Shown here: in pieces, positions 34,965 to 46,764 of the stretch
Layout: every line of letters begins with the position of its first letter
Position numbering within the stretch: position 1 is the first letter of the stretch
The notes under the pieces: generated by a model
What the model was told of the DNA's origin: nothing
Database searches by the model: none
Seen by the model: only the letters and a program-made list of their open reading frames with translations
DNA from: Chrysemys picta bellii
Taxonomy: Eukaryota; Chordata; Testudines; Emydidae
Assembly (NCBI RefSeq): GCF_011386835.1
Contig: NC_088801.1
Coordinates: 22,864,824 to 22,928,823 of the forward strand
Direction of reading: 5' to 3'
Length of the DNA stretch: 64,000 bases
Position numbers and translations under genes: made by a program

Positions 34965-35036
34965 AGGTGAAATCCTGGCCGCACTGAAATCTATGGGAGT
35001 TCTGACATTGACATCAGTGGAGCCAGGATTTCACCT
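34965..35036. repeat. Short palindromic repeat, 15-bp perfect arms
   Basis: AGGTGAAATCCTGGC at 34965-34979 and GCCAGGATTTCACCT at 35022-35036 are perfect inverted arms. Same type as 5891-5956. Confidence 0.75.
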
Positions 35037-37115
35037 CTGGAATTCCGACTTCTCTGTTCCTCACTCGAACCACCATTCACTAAACCAATGTGGTTTTTTT
35101 CCCGAACACTTGGCTTCCTATTACTGGAAATGGTGAAAGTAACTTGAGATTCCTGGATGCCAGACATGATGTACTTATAGTAGTTACGGTAACTTGCTGA
35201 ACCGTAAAGCATTAATTGTTCCTCAGTTGTTGATATGTTGACTATCTATAGACAATGCAGTCCATTGCCCCTGTCACTTCTGACCTATCATTTTACAAAC
35301 ACCCTAGCCCCTCAAATGAGATACAGTTTTACATCTTTTTAATGTAATTAGCATCAGAGAACATTCCATGTCATGTGAAGAATTTGATAGGTCTTCACTG
35401 AAATTTTTAAAACAATTAAGATGTCAAAGGAGGAAGTACTAGAACATTTTAATCATCAATCTCTGTATACATAATTACCACTGGCGGAAACTATAAATGT
35501 TTCATGAAGAAAACGTAACCTGTCCATTCTTTGTCACAAACATAACCCCAAAACATGTAACAGATCACTAACTTCTATGTAATTGCCACACATGCACGCG
35601 ACCTTCTAGAGTGTATTTCTGTGACCCCCAACCCGACATTCCTTGTGTACCCAGAAGTTTGACTAACTCAATGAACTTTTGGGTTGTAAAAAAAATGCAG
35701 TGTCAGACTGCAGAATACATATATTTGGATGAGTTGGAATGGACCTTCCTTCATATTTTGACTCAGGAAATCCAGAACTCGTTTTCCTGTATCATAGTGC
35801 AAGCAGATTCAGCAGGCTGCAATAAGTTGGAGAAACAGGTGGTCACTGCCTAGTTCTTATTTCCAGTTCTATTCCTTTGGGGGTAAAATATTGCACATCA
35901 TTGCTCCAAACTCCCTATTTAAAATGCACACTTTGAAAATCTAGTTCTTAGTAACTATGGCTTTAGACTCCTGGAGTTAGGCACCTAAATACCTTTGAGG
36001 ATCTGGTTCTGTGTATCTGAGATGGTTTATATATTGGCTTGAAAGGCTTACATTTTTATCAGCAACGTCACCGTACACATACAAATGGATGAAAAATATT
36101 TCCATCAATAATAATAGACATTTACAGATAGGCAAAGTAAGAGAAAAGCTGCTTGAAAACTTATCACAGTCAAAATCCAGTGATGTAGGCTTTTGAATTG
36201 GCTTGTTACAAGTGGACTAGTGAATGAATAGTAAAATCAGGTATGGTATGTTGATTCAAGGATATTTATTTCATATATTTTGACATGTGATGTTGATTTT
36301 TATGTTTTAATGGTTTATAAAGTTTTAACTTTTTGAATCTCAGTGTCTACTGTCATTACATAATTGTCTAACCCTCCCAGAATTTCCTGCAACATTCAAA
36401 ATTTAAATCGATAAAATTATTTTAAAAATAGAAATAAGCATATATTATCTGTCAAAATTATTAAAAAATGAAAATAAATTATATCCATTCTATTTGTATG
36501 ACTCTCAGTACATTTTCCCAACACACAATTCATTCTAAAACTGTTCTGAGAATAAACACACAGATACACAGACACACACGGGAAAAAAATTATAATGATG
36601 TTTATTAATAATTATCTAGTGCAAAAATGTGCTTTATAAAAAATGAGGCCTGCGCTTTAGTTTACAATCTAAGTCTAAAAATTACTCAGATGATAAAAGT
36701 TTCCTTTTTACATGAGAAGGTCTGGGATTTTTTTTAATTTAAGTACTCCTATTTGAAAAATTTGAAATTAATAGTTAAAAAATACTTACATAATAACATG
36801 TGTACATCACCAGGACCTGTCTATTTGCCAGGGATATTGAAAACCACTGACCTAGAGAGAAGGGAGGTTTTCTGGCTATTTGAAGACATGGCAGAGTGGA
36901 ATTCTTGGCAGAAACAAGTTTTGGTTCTGACTCTTCAGTGCTGGGGACCATTTTCCCGCCCAGGCCTGCACTCCCAGCATGTCTTTCCTTGCTTCCTTGC
37001 TCCCCTTTCCCAACTTGTTCCTCAGGCTGATGACCATAAGCAGAGAAAAGACAATTATATTGCAAGGGTGAGAGTTGAACAAAAGGAGGCAAGAGCTGGT
37101 GACCCTGTAAGGCAA

Positions 37116-37252
37116 ACATATGTGTTGGAACTAGGGGCACTGGGGGTGCTACTGTACCTCCTGACTTGAAGTGGTTTCTATGATATACAGGGTTCACAGC
37201 TTGATTCAGTGGCTCTCAGCACCCCCACTATAAAAATTGTTCCAGCACCCCT
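37116..37252. mobile_element. Probable short hAT-like MITE
   Basis: Left end GTGTTGGAACTAGGGGC and right end TTGTTCCAGCACCCCTG are imperfect inverted repeats, with CACTGGGGGTGCT and AGCACCCCCACT words just inside. Target duplication not resolved. Confidence 0.45.
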
Positions 37253-38409
37253 GAAGACAAATGACAAACATGAAGCTTTTGGCCTGCTTTGAAGAAGGGC
37301 AGGACAAGTTGTGGACTTCTTTATGGGTGGGGTGCAACTGAATTTTGGGTGAGTGTGGATATAGTTTTGGGAGAGCGAGACAATGCTCCTGTTCTGTGGG
37401 AGTGGAAGGAGCTGAGGTACCATAGATGAGCTTGTTTGTCTTTAGTACTGCTGTACAGAAAGTTAAGGATGACTATACTCATCCTTGGTGTTCTGAGCAT
37501 TAATATGGTGTGTTATATGTGCTCTCTTAAATTTCAAATTGTACTAAAAAAATCTCAAGTACAGAAGTTTTATCAAAGCCCTTTGTACTAATTTTCAAAG
37601 TGTAGTACACTGTTGAAAAGGTATGCGGAGACTGTCTCTTTGGGTAAATAATGATAATGCAGTCAGATTGTTTGAACATTAAACTGCTCTTATTGAGTGA
37701 TTTTCCTCATCTGTTTGATTCATTTTGATTCTAGATGACAAAATTCCCATTACTGAGTGCTCTTTTCATACTTTGTCAAAAATATAGAGTGGAGATGAGG
37801 TGGATAAAGCTCATTTGTAATCTGAGATATTTAACCTGGTTATGCTGTGTTTCGAGATGAACATCCTATGTCGGTCAAAAGTTTAAAAGCATAAAAACTA
37901 AAAAGCAGCATTACCTAGTTAAACTCTAATTCAGTATGTAAACAACATGATTTACAAGTTCAGTCACTGAAGCCTATTTGCTATTCTCATCAAAAGTACA
38001 TCTATTTTAAATACAAAAGTACAGAAAATGGGTTTTTGCCAACTGCCTTCCACACAAAAAAGAATACTAAGAGGAACAGAGGTGCAATTGACACTGGGAG
38101 TCAAAGCCATAACTACTAACAGTGTATTCCTAAATCCCCCAGATACACTAGACAAGAAAAATTATCAAAATAGTTTCTTTACAAGGACAACAAATAAAAA
38201 AGGCAAATGTAAGAAGAAAATATAACTTTGTTTAGTGTAAAGTTGTTGCCCTTAAAAGCTTTCAGATGTTGCTGTTAGAATTACTTAACATTACTATTGT
38301 GGTTCTTAAACTTTCCTGAACTTCACATAGGACATAGTTAGGGTACACTGTAAATACTGCAGTATTTGATTATCTCAGGCAACTGAAAAGTTTTTCGGGG
38401 CAACCACTT

Positions 38410-38540
38410 ATATACCCAACTTGTGGAATTCACTGCTGCAGGAAATGATGCAATCAAATACTGTGGTTGGACTTTTTAAAAGGATGGATAATTTTATGAC
38501 CAGTAATTACAGTAGAGATGGGATTAGGCATTGATTCTAC
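38410..38540 (+). mobile_element. Old CR1-like LINE C-terminal fragment
   Basis: In + orientation it encodes a segment like LWNSLLQEMMQSNTVVGLFK followed by RMDNFM, resembling the conserved end of CR1-type ORF2 (W-N-x-L-P region). Diverged, 5'-truncated, orientation opposite to the other CR1 copies here. Confidence 0.45.
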
Positions 38541-39044
38541 AAGCTAGTATGTCACTCGAATCCATGCACCAACATGGAGCTCCATTATGAGCAATGGGGC
38601 TCCATGCGGGTAGAGGGGTCTACTCATGTGTGAGCTTTCAGGATCAGGGACATCATGATTTACTTTTGGATATTTCAAATTTGAACCAGACAGAGATCTG
38701 GATTTCAGAAATGGCTCTTATCATAATGCTGCACTGAACCAAAATCCCACACCTTAACATTAGACGGTTCAAAATACAAATCACAATTTTGTGGCTTGAG
38801 TCTTCTCTGTAATTTTCAGCAAATTATGTTTATAAGAGCAACTGTATCCCCACTGGGGCATAAAATAAAAACCGTCAGGAGTCAGGAAGGCTTTGGTACG
38901 TCTTTTATCTGTCTAACAACCAAACAGGAGTAGTTGGTTAATGCACAAGCCTTTGAAAAAGAGAAGAGCCCATTATTATAATCATGTATTTATTAGTTAT
39001 TGTTTATCATGTTTTAATATATTTATCTTCTTTACTCTGTTTAG

Positions 39045-39143
39045 ATCAAGTGTTTGGCTCCCATTTGCAGTTAGTGTGTGAGCACGAAAATTCCACAGTC
39101 CCCCTATTTGTAAAACGGTGTATAGAAGCTGTTGAAAAAAGAG
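39045..39143 (+). CDS. ARHGAP15: Exon encoding the start of the RhoGAP domain, probably ARHGAP15
   Basis: This 99-bp exon is bounded by a TTTAG acceptor and a GTGGGT donor at 39144. It encodes D|QVFGSHLQLVC, EHENSTVPLFVK and RCIEAVEKR|G in one open frame, phase 1 at both ends. It joins in frame to the exon at 28671-28793. The sequence is the first helices of a RhoGAP domain (FGSxL, then the TVPxFVKxCI box), the fold that stimulates GTP hydrolysis by Rac/Rho proteins. The catalytic arginine finger (expected in a GIYR motif soon after this exon) belongs to a later exon that I did not find in the remaining 24.8 kb. ARHGAP12, ARHGAP27 and ARHGAP9 are the alternatives. Confidence 0.88.
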
Positions 39144-40793
39144 GTGGGTAACTTAATATTCAACACTATTTTTCATTCCTGCAGCCATATTTACAACTGA
39201 TGCTCTAACTTAAGAACTCCACTTGTCTTGCCAGAGAAGCCATGCAGTTCAAATTATACTTTAGTGATTCACTCAACTATTACAGATTCTTTTTTCTTTT
39301 TCTTTTTTTACAATAGAGATATTAATAAAACAAATTAATGCTAATTTTTGTCTCTATATTATCTGTTTGACATATTCTTGATTCAGTTGCAAACTTTTTG
39401 TGTGCAAGCCAACACCAAAACATTCATAAAATGTCAGTAATTACAGTGCTAGAAGTCTCATAACATTCATACTAAGATCCCTTGTGGTTGTTATGCCGTT
39501 AAATTTTTTGGTATGTCCCCAATGTTACCTAACCAAAACAAATGCCAGTCTAACTTGTAAGTAGTTTTAGAGTCTCTCTGACATTTTTTTCCTCTTCTGC
39601 ATTTGGGTTCCTGTTTTTATTGATGTTATTCAAAGCTATAGTGCTGTCCCAAGGTTATGATGCACTTTCATTTGTATTTTAAGAGTTTTTCTTTCATCAT
39701 AAATAATGACAGCAAAATAAAATATAATTAGGACATTTGATCTTTCTTCTTCTCTCATTGAAGGTCATTTTCATTGGAAGTAGATACAGAATCCTAAAAA
39801 TGTATTGTATAAAAATGTGAGGCTTAATCACCATTTCTTACAAGTTTACAACTTGTTCCAGGGGTCATGGGAAAAGTATATCTTGCAAAAGATAGTTTTC
39901 AAAATAAAGATGGGACAACCCAGTGCTGTTGTTGTCTAGAAGCTGAATAAAAAAGAGAACCAATGGAAAAAAAAAGATCTTTAGACAGTTTTAGAGTAGG
40001 AGAAAGCAATTTTAATTTAATGATTGTTAGCTGGGTTTATGTGAAGGGTGCGATGAAATTGGCCTAGAGATTCAAACTCCTAGAAATTCATGATTTAATT
40101 ATGTATAAAGGACTGCACTGGAAATACTGTTATTCCCAGAGGGGTAGGTAGACAGGAAGTGCCAGAATAACAGAGCGGAGGTATCATGCAGGGGGAGATA
40201 GTAGCAGTGGTTTTTGGAAGAAAGGAGCACAGACATCTGACAGGGGATGGGACAGGCAGAGAAATATAGAAGGGAGGAGTGAGAAAGTTTTACAGGGGGA
40301 GGAGGAGGAGAGAAAAAGAGAAGCAGATTGCAAAAGGGAAAAATGGAGATTAGAGAGAAAATCAATTTTATTTTTCAAAATTAGCATTATGAAAACCCCA
40401 AACCTTGCCTAGTTTCGTGTTCCAATCTCAACTCAGGTTCATCGAAAGGTGCACCTAGTGTTTGCAGATGTTTTGAGTAGCCTGGGAGTAACCCAGGAGG
40501 AGGGAGGCCAAAGGTGCCTTTACACACCTTTGTACCTCCCAAAATCCAGGCTACGGGGGCAGGGGGGAGGAGAGGAGGGGTAGTACAGCCCCCAATATAA
40601 GCCTCCCAGGGCATCTATAACTTATGGCATTCTTACCTAGGCTGCCTATGGGCTGTTCTTCAGCTTAAAATAGCCAGAGTGCAGAGCACTCCAGCCATGA
40701 ACCCTCCAACACTGACCATCCCTCCCTTACCTCTAATCCTTGATTGAAGAGTGACATAGGGCTACTTATACTGGCTCCATATTTCTGCACTTG

Positions 40794-40886
40794 AGGATTT
40801 TCCCTAGAACCACAGCAGACCCTTTACAACCCCTTTTCGTGCCATAGTGACATAAAGGGGGCTGCTGTGGTTCTAGGGAAAATCCT
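40794..40886. repeat. Perfect 25-bp inverted repeat around a 43-nt loop
   Basis: The left arm (40794-40818, starting AGGATTTTCCCTAGAACC) and right arm (40862-40886, ending GGGAAAATCCT) are complementary at all 25 positions. CCCTTTAC and ATAAAGGG extend the pairing inside the loop. Origin not known; a MITE core or another foldback is likely. Confidence 0.85.
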
Positions 40887-42309
40887 ACCCAAAGATTTAT
40901 ACCATGATACTGGCTCTTGACGAATAAATAATAATTAAAATAGATGTATTTTACATATGCCTACACGTGTCTGTCCTGTATCTTATTATACCAGACACCT
41001 GGTCCTGTATCCCATGTAAACGGTCCCCAAAATGAGACCCCACTCTTGTGCAAACAAAATAAAGAGAGCTAAAAGTTAAAAAGAAAAAAAGAAAGCTGGT
41101 ATAAATCATTTGTGTGTTTCAGGTTCTCACTATCCTAGTGTCCATTGTTAATGCTAAATTATAACAGAAAAATCCAAAGTATGTAAGATATCTGTATGGA
41201 TATCAAATTAATTCATAAGGATTAATAGGAAAATGTGTGTCACTGTTTCTATAGAGCAATTGATCCTTTAAAGCATTGCATTATTGTTCTTTGGTTCATG
41301 TGCTTTTTTCATAATTGCTGTAACTGTAAGCTAGTATATCATTTTAGTTAGTACAGTATGTAAATAAAAACTAATCTCAGTGGTATGAGATAAAATTTCA
41401 TTGTGCTGTATTTACGAGTTTGTACTTGATATACATTTTTCTATTATCATTTTCTTGGATTAAGATCCTCGGATTTACTCATATTCTATTTACTCTAAGT
41501 GTTGTTTTTACTAAGTTCTGGCATAAACTATCTCAGAACAGCAGTAATTTATGTGAAGCTAAGTCCAATGTTTATGCAAGCTTCTGATGACATTTTATAC
41601 TGGGGTTGGTATTAGGAAGCAGTATGTGGAGGTGCCAAGTCTCCCGGCATGGCTGAGACTCAACAGATCTAAAGCCCTCCTCCTAATGGCCAGATATGCC
41701 TCCAGCCAAGACACTCAACTGCAGAGTCATGGGAAATACTTATGTACCAATTATGGGAAAGGCACATTTAATGAAAACTTTATGTTTACTTTCATAGTCT
41801 TAGTAAGATGGCCTAAATGCTCAGAACAGCTGGCACATTCGCTGTTTTGGAAAATATTTTTTTCTCTTGTAGTTACTTTTTCTTTTTAGAAAATATATAA
41901 TCTATATACTGTGCTGTATCAAGAAATGTTGCTTATATACTTCATTTAAAAAAAAATCCAAAAAACAGATCTTATGAGTCCAGCCCTATATGTTGCCTAT
42001 TTGAAACAGAAAGGATAAGACATTCATGCTTTGCTGGACAACTGTGCTGTTAACAAGATCATCTTAACCATCATGTTATGAAGGTGCTTATATGTCACAT
42101 ACTGTGCCCAATAAAACACTGTTTACGTTTTTCAATTTTAGCATATTGTGGCCACACATAGGAAAGAAAGCCTAATAGTGAGCTAAGTAAAACATACCAT
42201 CTAGTATGTTTCATTATCTTTATGGTTTCACATTATACTGTCAAACCACAAGAGGATTTTCCAATACACTGACACCATAGGGTAGGTAACTTGCTATTGG
42301 CCAGTTTTT

Positions 42310-42405
42310 TATCTTAGTTACACTAAGTGTATCCAGAATGCCTCCATTAAATCAATGGAGTTACTCTGGAATCAGACTGGTGTAACTGAGGATCAGAGAC
42401 TGGTC
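42310..42405. repeat. Palindromic repeat with TACACTAAGTGTA end
   Basis: GTTACACTAAGTGTATCCAG and CTGGTGTAACTGAGGATCAG lie around a CATTAAATCAATGG centre. Similar in style to other short palindromic repeats in the window. A related, shorter segment is at 49207-49285. Confidence 0.5.
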
Positions 42406-43073
42406 CGCCTAATCAGTTGGATGTTGTTTGCCTCTTAGCCAGTCATTTAATATATACGGAAAGGACAGGAGTTCTTTGTGTCCAGTAAACTTCTCTTCTC
42501 AGACCATAATGCAGCTCTAACTAGTTCACAAGCATTTGTTTATAAGTTGTGAACTCCAACTTTGTAATCTCTCATTTACTATTTCTAACTGTGGAAATGG
42601 AACTGGGTGCAGAGTGTCTCTCTTCATGAGCCATATTTCAGGGTTGTCAAGATACTTTATCATAAATATTAAAATAAAATATTAGGCCCAGTTCTGCAAA
42701 CCCTACATGAGTGGTCCATTGACTTAAAGTTTTCAGGAGCATGCTCATTATTTTTTTTCCTATCCATTTTACTTGTTCCTTCTTCAATATTTGGTGAAAT
42801 GCTGTCCCTAAAATTATGAGGAGCCCAACCTTGATCCTTTTCAGTCAATAGGACCTTTGCTACCAGCTTAACTGGGGGAAAGAGTGGACTCTTGGTGTCC
42901 AGTCTAGTAGTCCCTACAGAGAAAGCTTCTATTATTTCCTTATGGCTAGATGGTAACTGAACATTCTGCCTCGAGTAAGGTTGGTGTACACCTGATGGAT
43001 ACACTGAGGGAAAAATTGTGAGTGACGGAGTCACAATTCTTCTCTTGCTCCCACTTTCTCTCCGAGTGGGAAG

Positions 43074-44820
43074 AATCATAGAATCATAAAATCATAGGAT
43101 TGGAAGGGACCTCGAGAAGTCATCTACTCCAGTCCCCTGCACTCATGGCAAGACAAGTATTATCTAGACCATCCCTGACAGATGTTTGTCTAACCTGCTC
43201 TTAAAAATTGCCAATGATGGAGATTCCACAACCTCCCTAGGCAACTTATTCCAGTGCTTAACTACCCCAAGTTGGGTAGGGAGGGATAGTTCAGTGGTTT
43301 GAGCATTGACCTGCTAAACCCACAGTTGTAAGTTCAATCCTTGAGGGGCCATTTAGGGCTCTGGGGCAAAAAAAACAACTGTCAGGAACAGTACTTGGTC
43401 CTGCTAGTGAAGGCAGGAGACTGGACTCAATGACCTTTCAAGGTCCCTTCCAGTTCTATGAGATAGGAATATCTCCATATTATACGTTTTTCCTAATGTC
43501 CAACCTAAAACACCCTTGCTGCAGTTTAGCCCATTGCTTCTTGTTCTATCCTCAGGGGTTAAGGAGAACAATTTTTCTACCTCCTCCTTGTAGCAACCTT
43601 TTATGTACTTGAAAACTGATATCTCAGTCTTCTCTTCTCCAGACTAAACAAACTAATTTTTTTCAGTCTTCCCTCATAGGTCATTTTTTCTAGATCTTTA
43701 ATCATTTTTGTTGCTCTTCTCTGGACTTTCTCCAATTTGTCCACATCTTTCCTGAAATGTGGCACCCAGAACTGGACACAATACTCCCATTGAGGCCTAA
43801 TCAGCGCAGAGAAGAGAGAAATAATTACTTCTTGTCTCTTGCTTACAACACTCCTGAGAATGTTTGCTTTTTTTTTAATCAGTGTTACACAGTTGACTCA
43901 CATTTAGCTTGTGATCCACTATGACCCCCAGATCCCTTTCTGCAGTACTTCTTCCTGGGCAATTATTTCCCATTTTGTATGTGTTCAACTGATTGTTCCT
44001 TCCTAAGTGGAGTACTTTGCATTAGTTCTTATTGAATTTCTTCCTATTTACTTCAGACCACTTCTCTAATTTTTTCAGATCATTTTGAATTTTAATCCTA
44101 TCCTCCAAAGCACTAGCAACCCCTCCTAAATTTGTATCAACCATAAACTTTATAATTATACTCTCTTTGCAATTATCTAAATCATTTATGAAGATATTGA
44201 ACAGAACTGGACCCAGTACTGATCCCTGTGGGACTCCACTCGATATACTCTTCCAGCATGACTGTGAACCACTGATAACTACTCTCTGGGAACAGTTCTC
44301 CAACCAGTAATGCAACAACCTTATAGTAGCTCCAACTAGGTTGTATTTCCCTAGTTTGTTTATGAGAAGGTCATGCAAGACGGTATCAAAAGCCTTACTA
44401 AAGTCAAGATATACCACATCTACTGCTCCCCCCATCCACAAGACATGCTACCCTGTCAAAGAAAACTATTAGGTTGATTTGACACAATTTGTTCCTGACA
44501 AATCCATGATGACTGTTACTTATCACTTTATTATCTTCTAGGTGTTTGCAAATTGATTGCTTAATTATTTGCTCCATTATCTTTCCAAATACTGAAGTTA
44601 AGCTGACTGGTCTATAATTCCCCAGTTTCTCCTTATTCCCCTTTTTATAGATTGGCACTATATTTGCGCTTTTCCAGTCCTCTGGAATCTCTCCCTCTTC
44701 CATGACTTTTCGAAGACAATCGCTCAGATATCTCCTAAGACAGCTCCTTGAGTATTTTAGGATATATTTCATCAGGCCCTGGTAACTTGAAGACATCTAA
44801 CTAAGTTCCTTTGCCTCTCT
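43074..44820 (-). mobile_element. 5'-truncated CR1 LINE with RT domain, interrupted by a SINE
   Basis: Read on the minus strand, the element runs from about 44820 to a 3' end in CATAGAATCATAAAATC repeats at 43074. It encodes part of ORF2: an RT front half (44404-44796; GEIPEDWKSANIVPIYKKG and NYRPVSLTSVFGKIMEQII) and RT core (44022-44441; VYLDFSKAFDTVLHDLL and SGVPQGSVLGPVLFNIFIND). The catalytic box FADD reads FMVD (complement near 44136-44147), so the first active-site aspartate is lost. A frame change separates the two parts. The endonuclease is missing. CR1 copies itself by target-primed reverse transcription. A tRNA-derived SINE interrupts it at 43279-43493. Confidence 0.85.
43279..43493 (+). 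mobile_element. tRNA-derived SINE (tortoise pol III type) inside CR1
   Basis: It begins GGGAGGGATAG, with an A-box-like TAGTTCAGTGG (43287-43297) and B-box-like AGTTCAATCC (43331-43340), as in tRNA-derived pol III promoters. A tRNA-unrelated body follows, ending near CCTTCCAGTTCTATGAGAT, which resembles a CR1 3' tail. This fits tortoise SINEs thought to be mobilised by CR1. It sits between the CR1 words CTTAACTACCCC and TTTTTCCTAATGTCC. Confidence 0.8.
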
Positions 44821-46317
44821 TCATGGAGCAGTTTACTTAGTTACAGATTAACTAGGATGAGGCCAGAGCTCCCTACCCATTTCTGCTTGTTCCCAGCAGG
44901 GAATATTGGATGAGTAGCTGGAAACACAATCTGAGCAGGGTGAAGCATTTGAGTGAGGGAAGCTTGTGACAATCTAACCCTCAGCTTATACAGTAATTCA
45001 CAGACTGTGCAGTCTTGCCAAGGGTGGGGCTCGCTTCTCAAGTTTTTATGTCTCTATGCCAGGTATTATTTCCAGTCATTTCTTTAATCATTTGTTTATT
45101 TTGTTATTTGTGGACCCTTTAAAGTTCCACTGGCTGTTTTTAAGTAAAATTCATTTTAAAAAATTAGAAACACCACTCTGTAGTACCTAAACAAAATGCC
45201 AACCAGTACCTTTTCATAGCAAAACTTTATCATGTGGAATTGATCTGATATTAAAATATTTTCCAGGGATGATAATTTCTCTGTGTCACAATAAACTAAC
45301 AGATCAAATACCTAAACATGTTGTTGTGCAAACAGTATATTTTAGGTTTGTGAAGGAATGGGACTAGTTTTCCAGAGAAATTTGATTTCATTTATCTTGG
45401 CATCCATCTATTGAAACATGGTTTTGACAATTCATTCTTCCCCTACATTTACAAATCCAACTTACTCTGCCCAAATCAATTTAAATGACTTTAAAATGAT
45501 ACCATCAACTCCACAATTGATGATTACAGGTATAGGTTTTATTATGAAGTGAACATTGTAGACATTGTTTTTTCTCTTTTTTTGGAGCACAATATGCTGT
45601 GACAGGAATGATACATAAAATTGCATATTTGACTCAGTGCCGAAAAGCCACCCTGGGATCCATAACCTTGCCTAAAGATTTAAGAAAGACCTTTAGTCCA
45701 CTTCTGAGAAGGTTCTTAGCTCAGAAAACTTTATCTCTCAACTTTGCTTCTTAGCAGCTGTTATGTTTTTTGCTGTCATTTGTTTGACAGGATCCAGTTA
45801 TAGGTTCCGATGTCTGTTTAAAGAAACAGGGAGGTTGTTGGCTTTAAAATTCCCTACTGCTTGTGTGTTCAACATTTTCCCAGGCTTTTCTACATAGTTT
45901 GCCAAGCAAAGGGACTGACCTTTTGTAGCAAACACTTTTTCATTTCTAAATGCTCACTTTGATTTTTGTCCCATTTTATGCTCATTCCAAACTGTTTACA
46001 ACCCACTAAAAATGACTGTGAATTATATGTTTGTGTAATGGATTCCTTTTGTGGTTGGAGTCAAATGTTTACTTTGAACAATTAGTTATCTTTGGGTAGA
46101 TTATAGTGACCTGAAAAAAAAAGAGTGGCTAAAATTATTATGGTACCTTAACTATTTCCTTTTGTTATCTTCTATGTTAGTCTAACATGTTATTTACCGA
46201 GCTTCATTGCTCTGAGCTTACAGTGAGAAAATCACATTGAACAGGAGCTGTGACAAAACCTCTACTGGTAGTTCTGCTCAGATTTGTTGGGCATTCTATT
46301 AGGTTATGGCTAGACAT

Positions 46318-46490
46318 ATATTTCAGAAGTAACTGTACCTCCATTTTGAGGTGCCCAACCTTAAAAGAGCCTGATTTTCAGGAATTTTTGAGCAGCTGCC
46401 CTCTGAAAATCTGACTTCGTAAAGTTGTTTCAAGTTGGGCACCCCAAAATCACTAGTCACTTTTGAAAATGTTGGCCTGATTGTCCAAAA
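46318..46490. repeat. Palindromic MITE-like repeat
   Basis: CATTTTGAGGTGCCCAACCTT and AAGTTGGGCACCCCAAAATC are inverted arms around a TCAGGAATTTTTGAGCAG centre. Likely another old foldback of the window's palindromic class. Confidence 0.6.
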
Positions 46491-46750
46491 CTGCATTCTG
46501 ATTGGCTGGGATATCATCACATAAACACAAATAAAAATCCCTATTTCACTATGTTCAGTGACTGACGGAGAAGATTTATTGGTAGGGACAAAAATAAGGT
46601 ACCTTGTGGGATGGTAGTGAAGCGATGCAGTCATCTCCACCAAGAGTTTAGGACCATCACAAACCACACCCCTTTCTGCTCCAAGTGCAAGGCACATTTC
46701 TTTGACCTTGCCTTCTCTAACATATAGCAGCAAGTATTTATATTAAACAT

Positions 46751-46764
46751 ACACACACACACAC
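46751..46764. repeat. (AC)7 microsatellite
   Basis: Seven AC units in a row. Confidence 0.8.

Larger units (their letters stand above)
28794..39044 (+). other. Intron between the two visible exons (10,251 bp)
   Basis: It has a GT donor (28794) and TTTAG acceptor (39044), phase 1. It contains the repeats listed separately: hAT MITE 29127-29461, GA microsatellite, palindromic repeats, mariner-type MITE 32122-32301, MIR fragments, and a CR1-like tail near 38420. Other stretches above 300 bases (29580-29960, 30225-31915, 32305-34535, 35040-37110, 37255-38400) show nothing I can name; the open frames near 32873-33192 and 36753-37197 are on both strands and have no recognisable content. Confidence 0.75.
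39144..43073 (+). other. Intron-like sequence after the RhoGAP exon
   Basis: No further exon seen. A GA-rich purine stretch spans about 40255-40345. It also contains the perfect hairpin at 40794-40886 and a short palindromic repeat at 42310-42405. Open frames at 41587-41889 (+) and 42669-43079 (-) have no recognisable domains. Confidence 0.5.

Noticed and set aside
36753..37197. Long open frames on both strands (138 and 140 codons).
   Set aside because: They overlap each other in antisense, have no recognised domain and partly cover a MITE-like repeat; no splice sites support an exon.
43287..43340. A possible tRNA gene (A-box and B-box).
   Set aside because: The boxes belong to a tRNA-derived SINE with an unrelated body and CR1-like tail; no cloverleaf is preserved.
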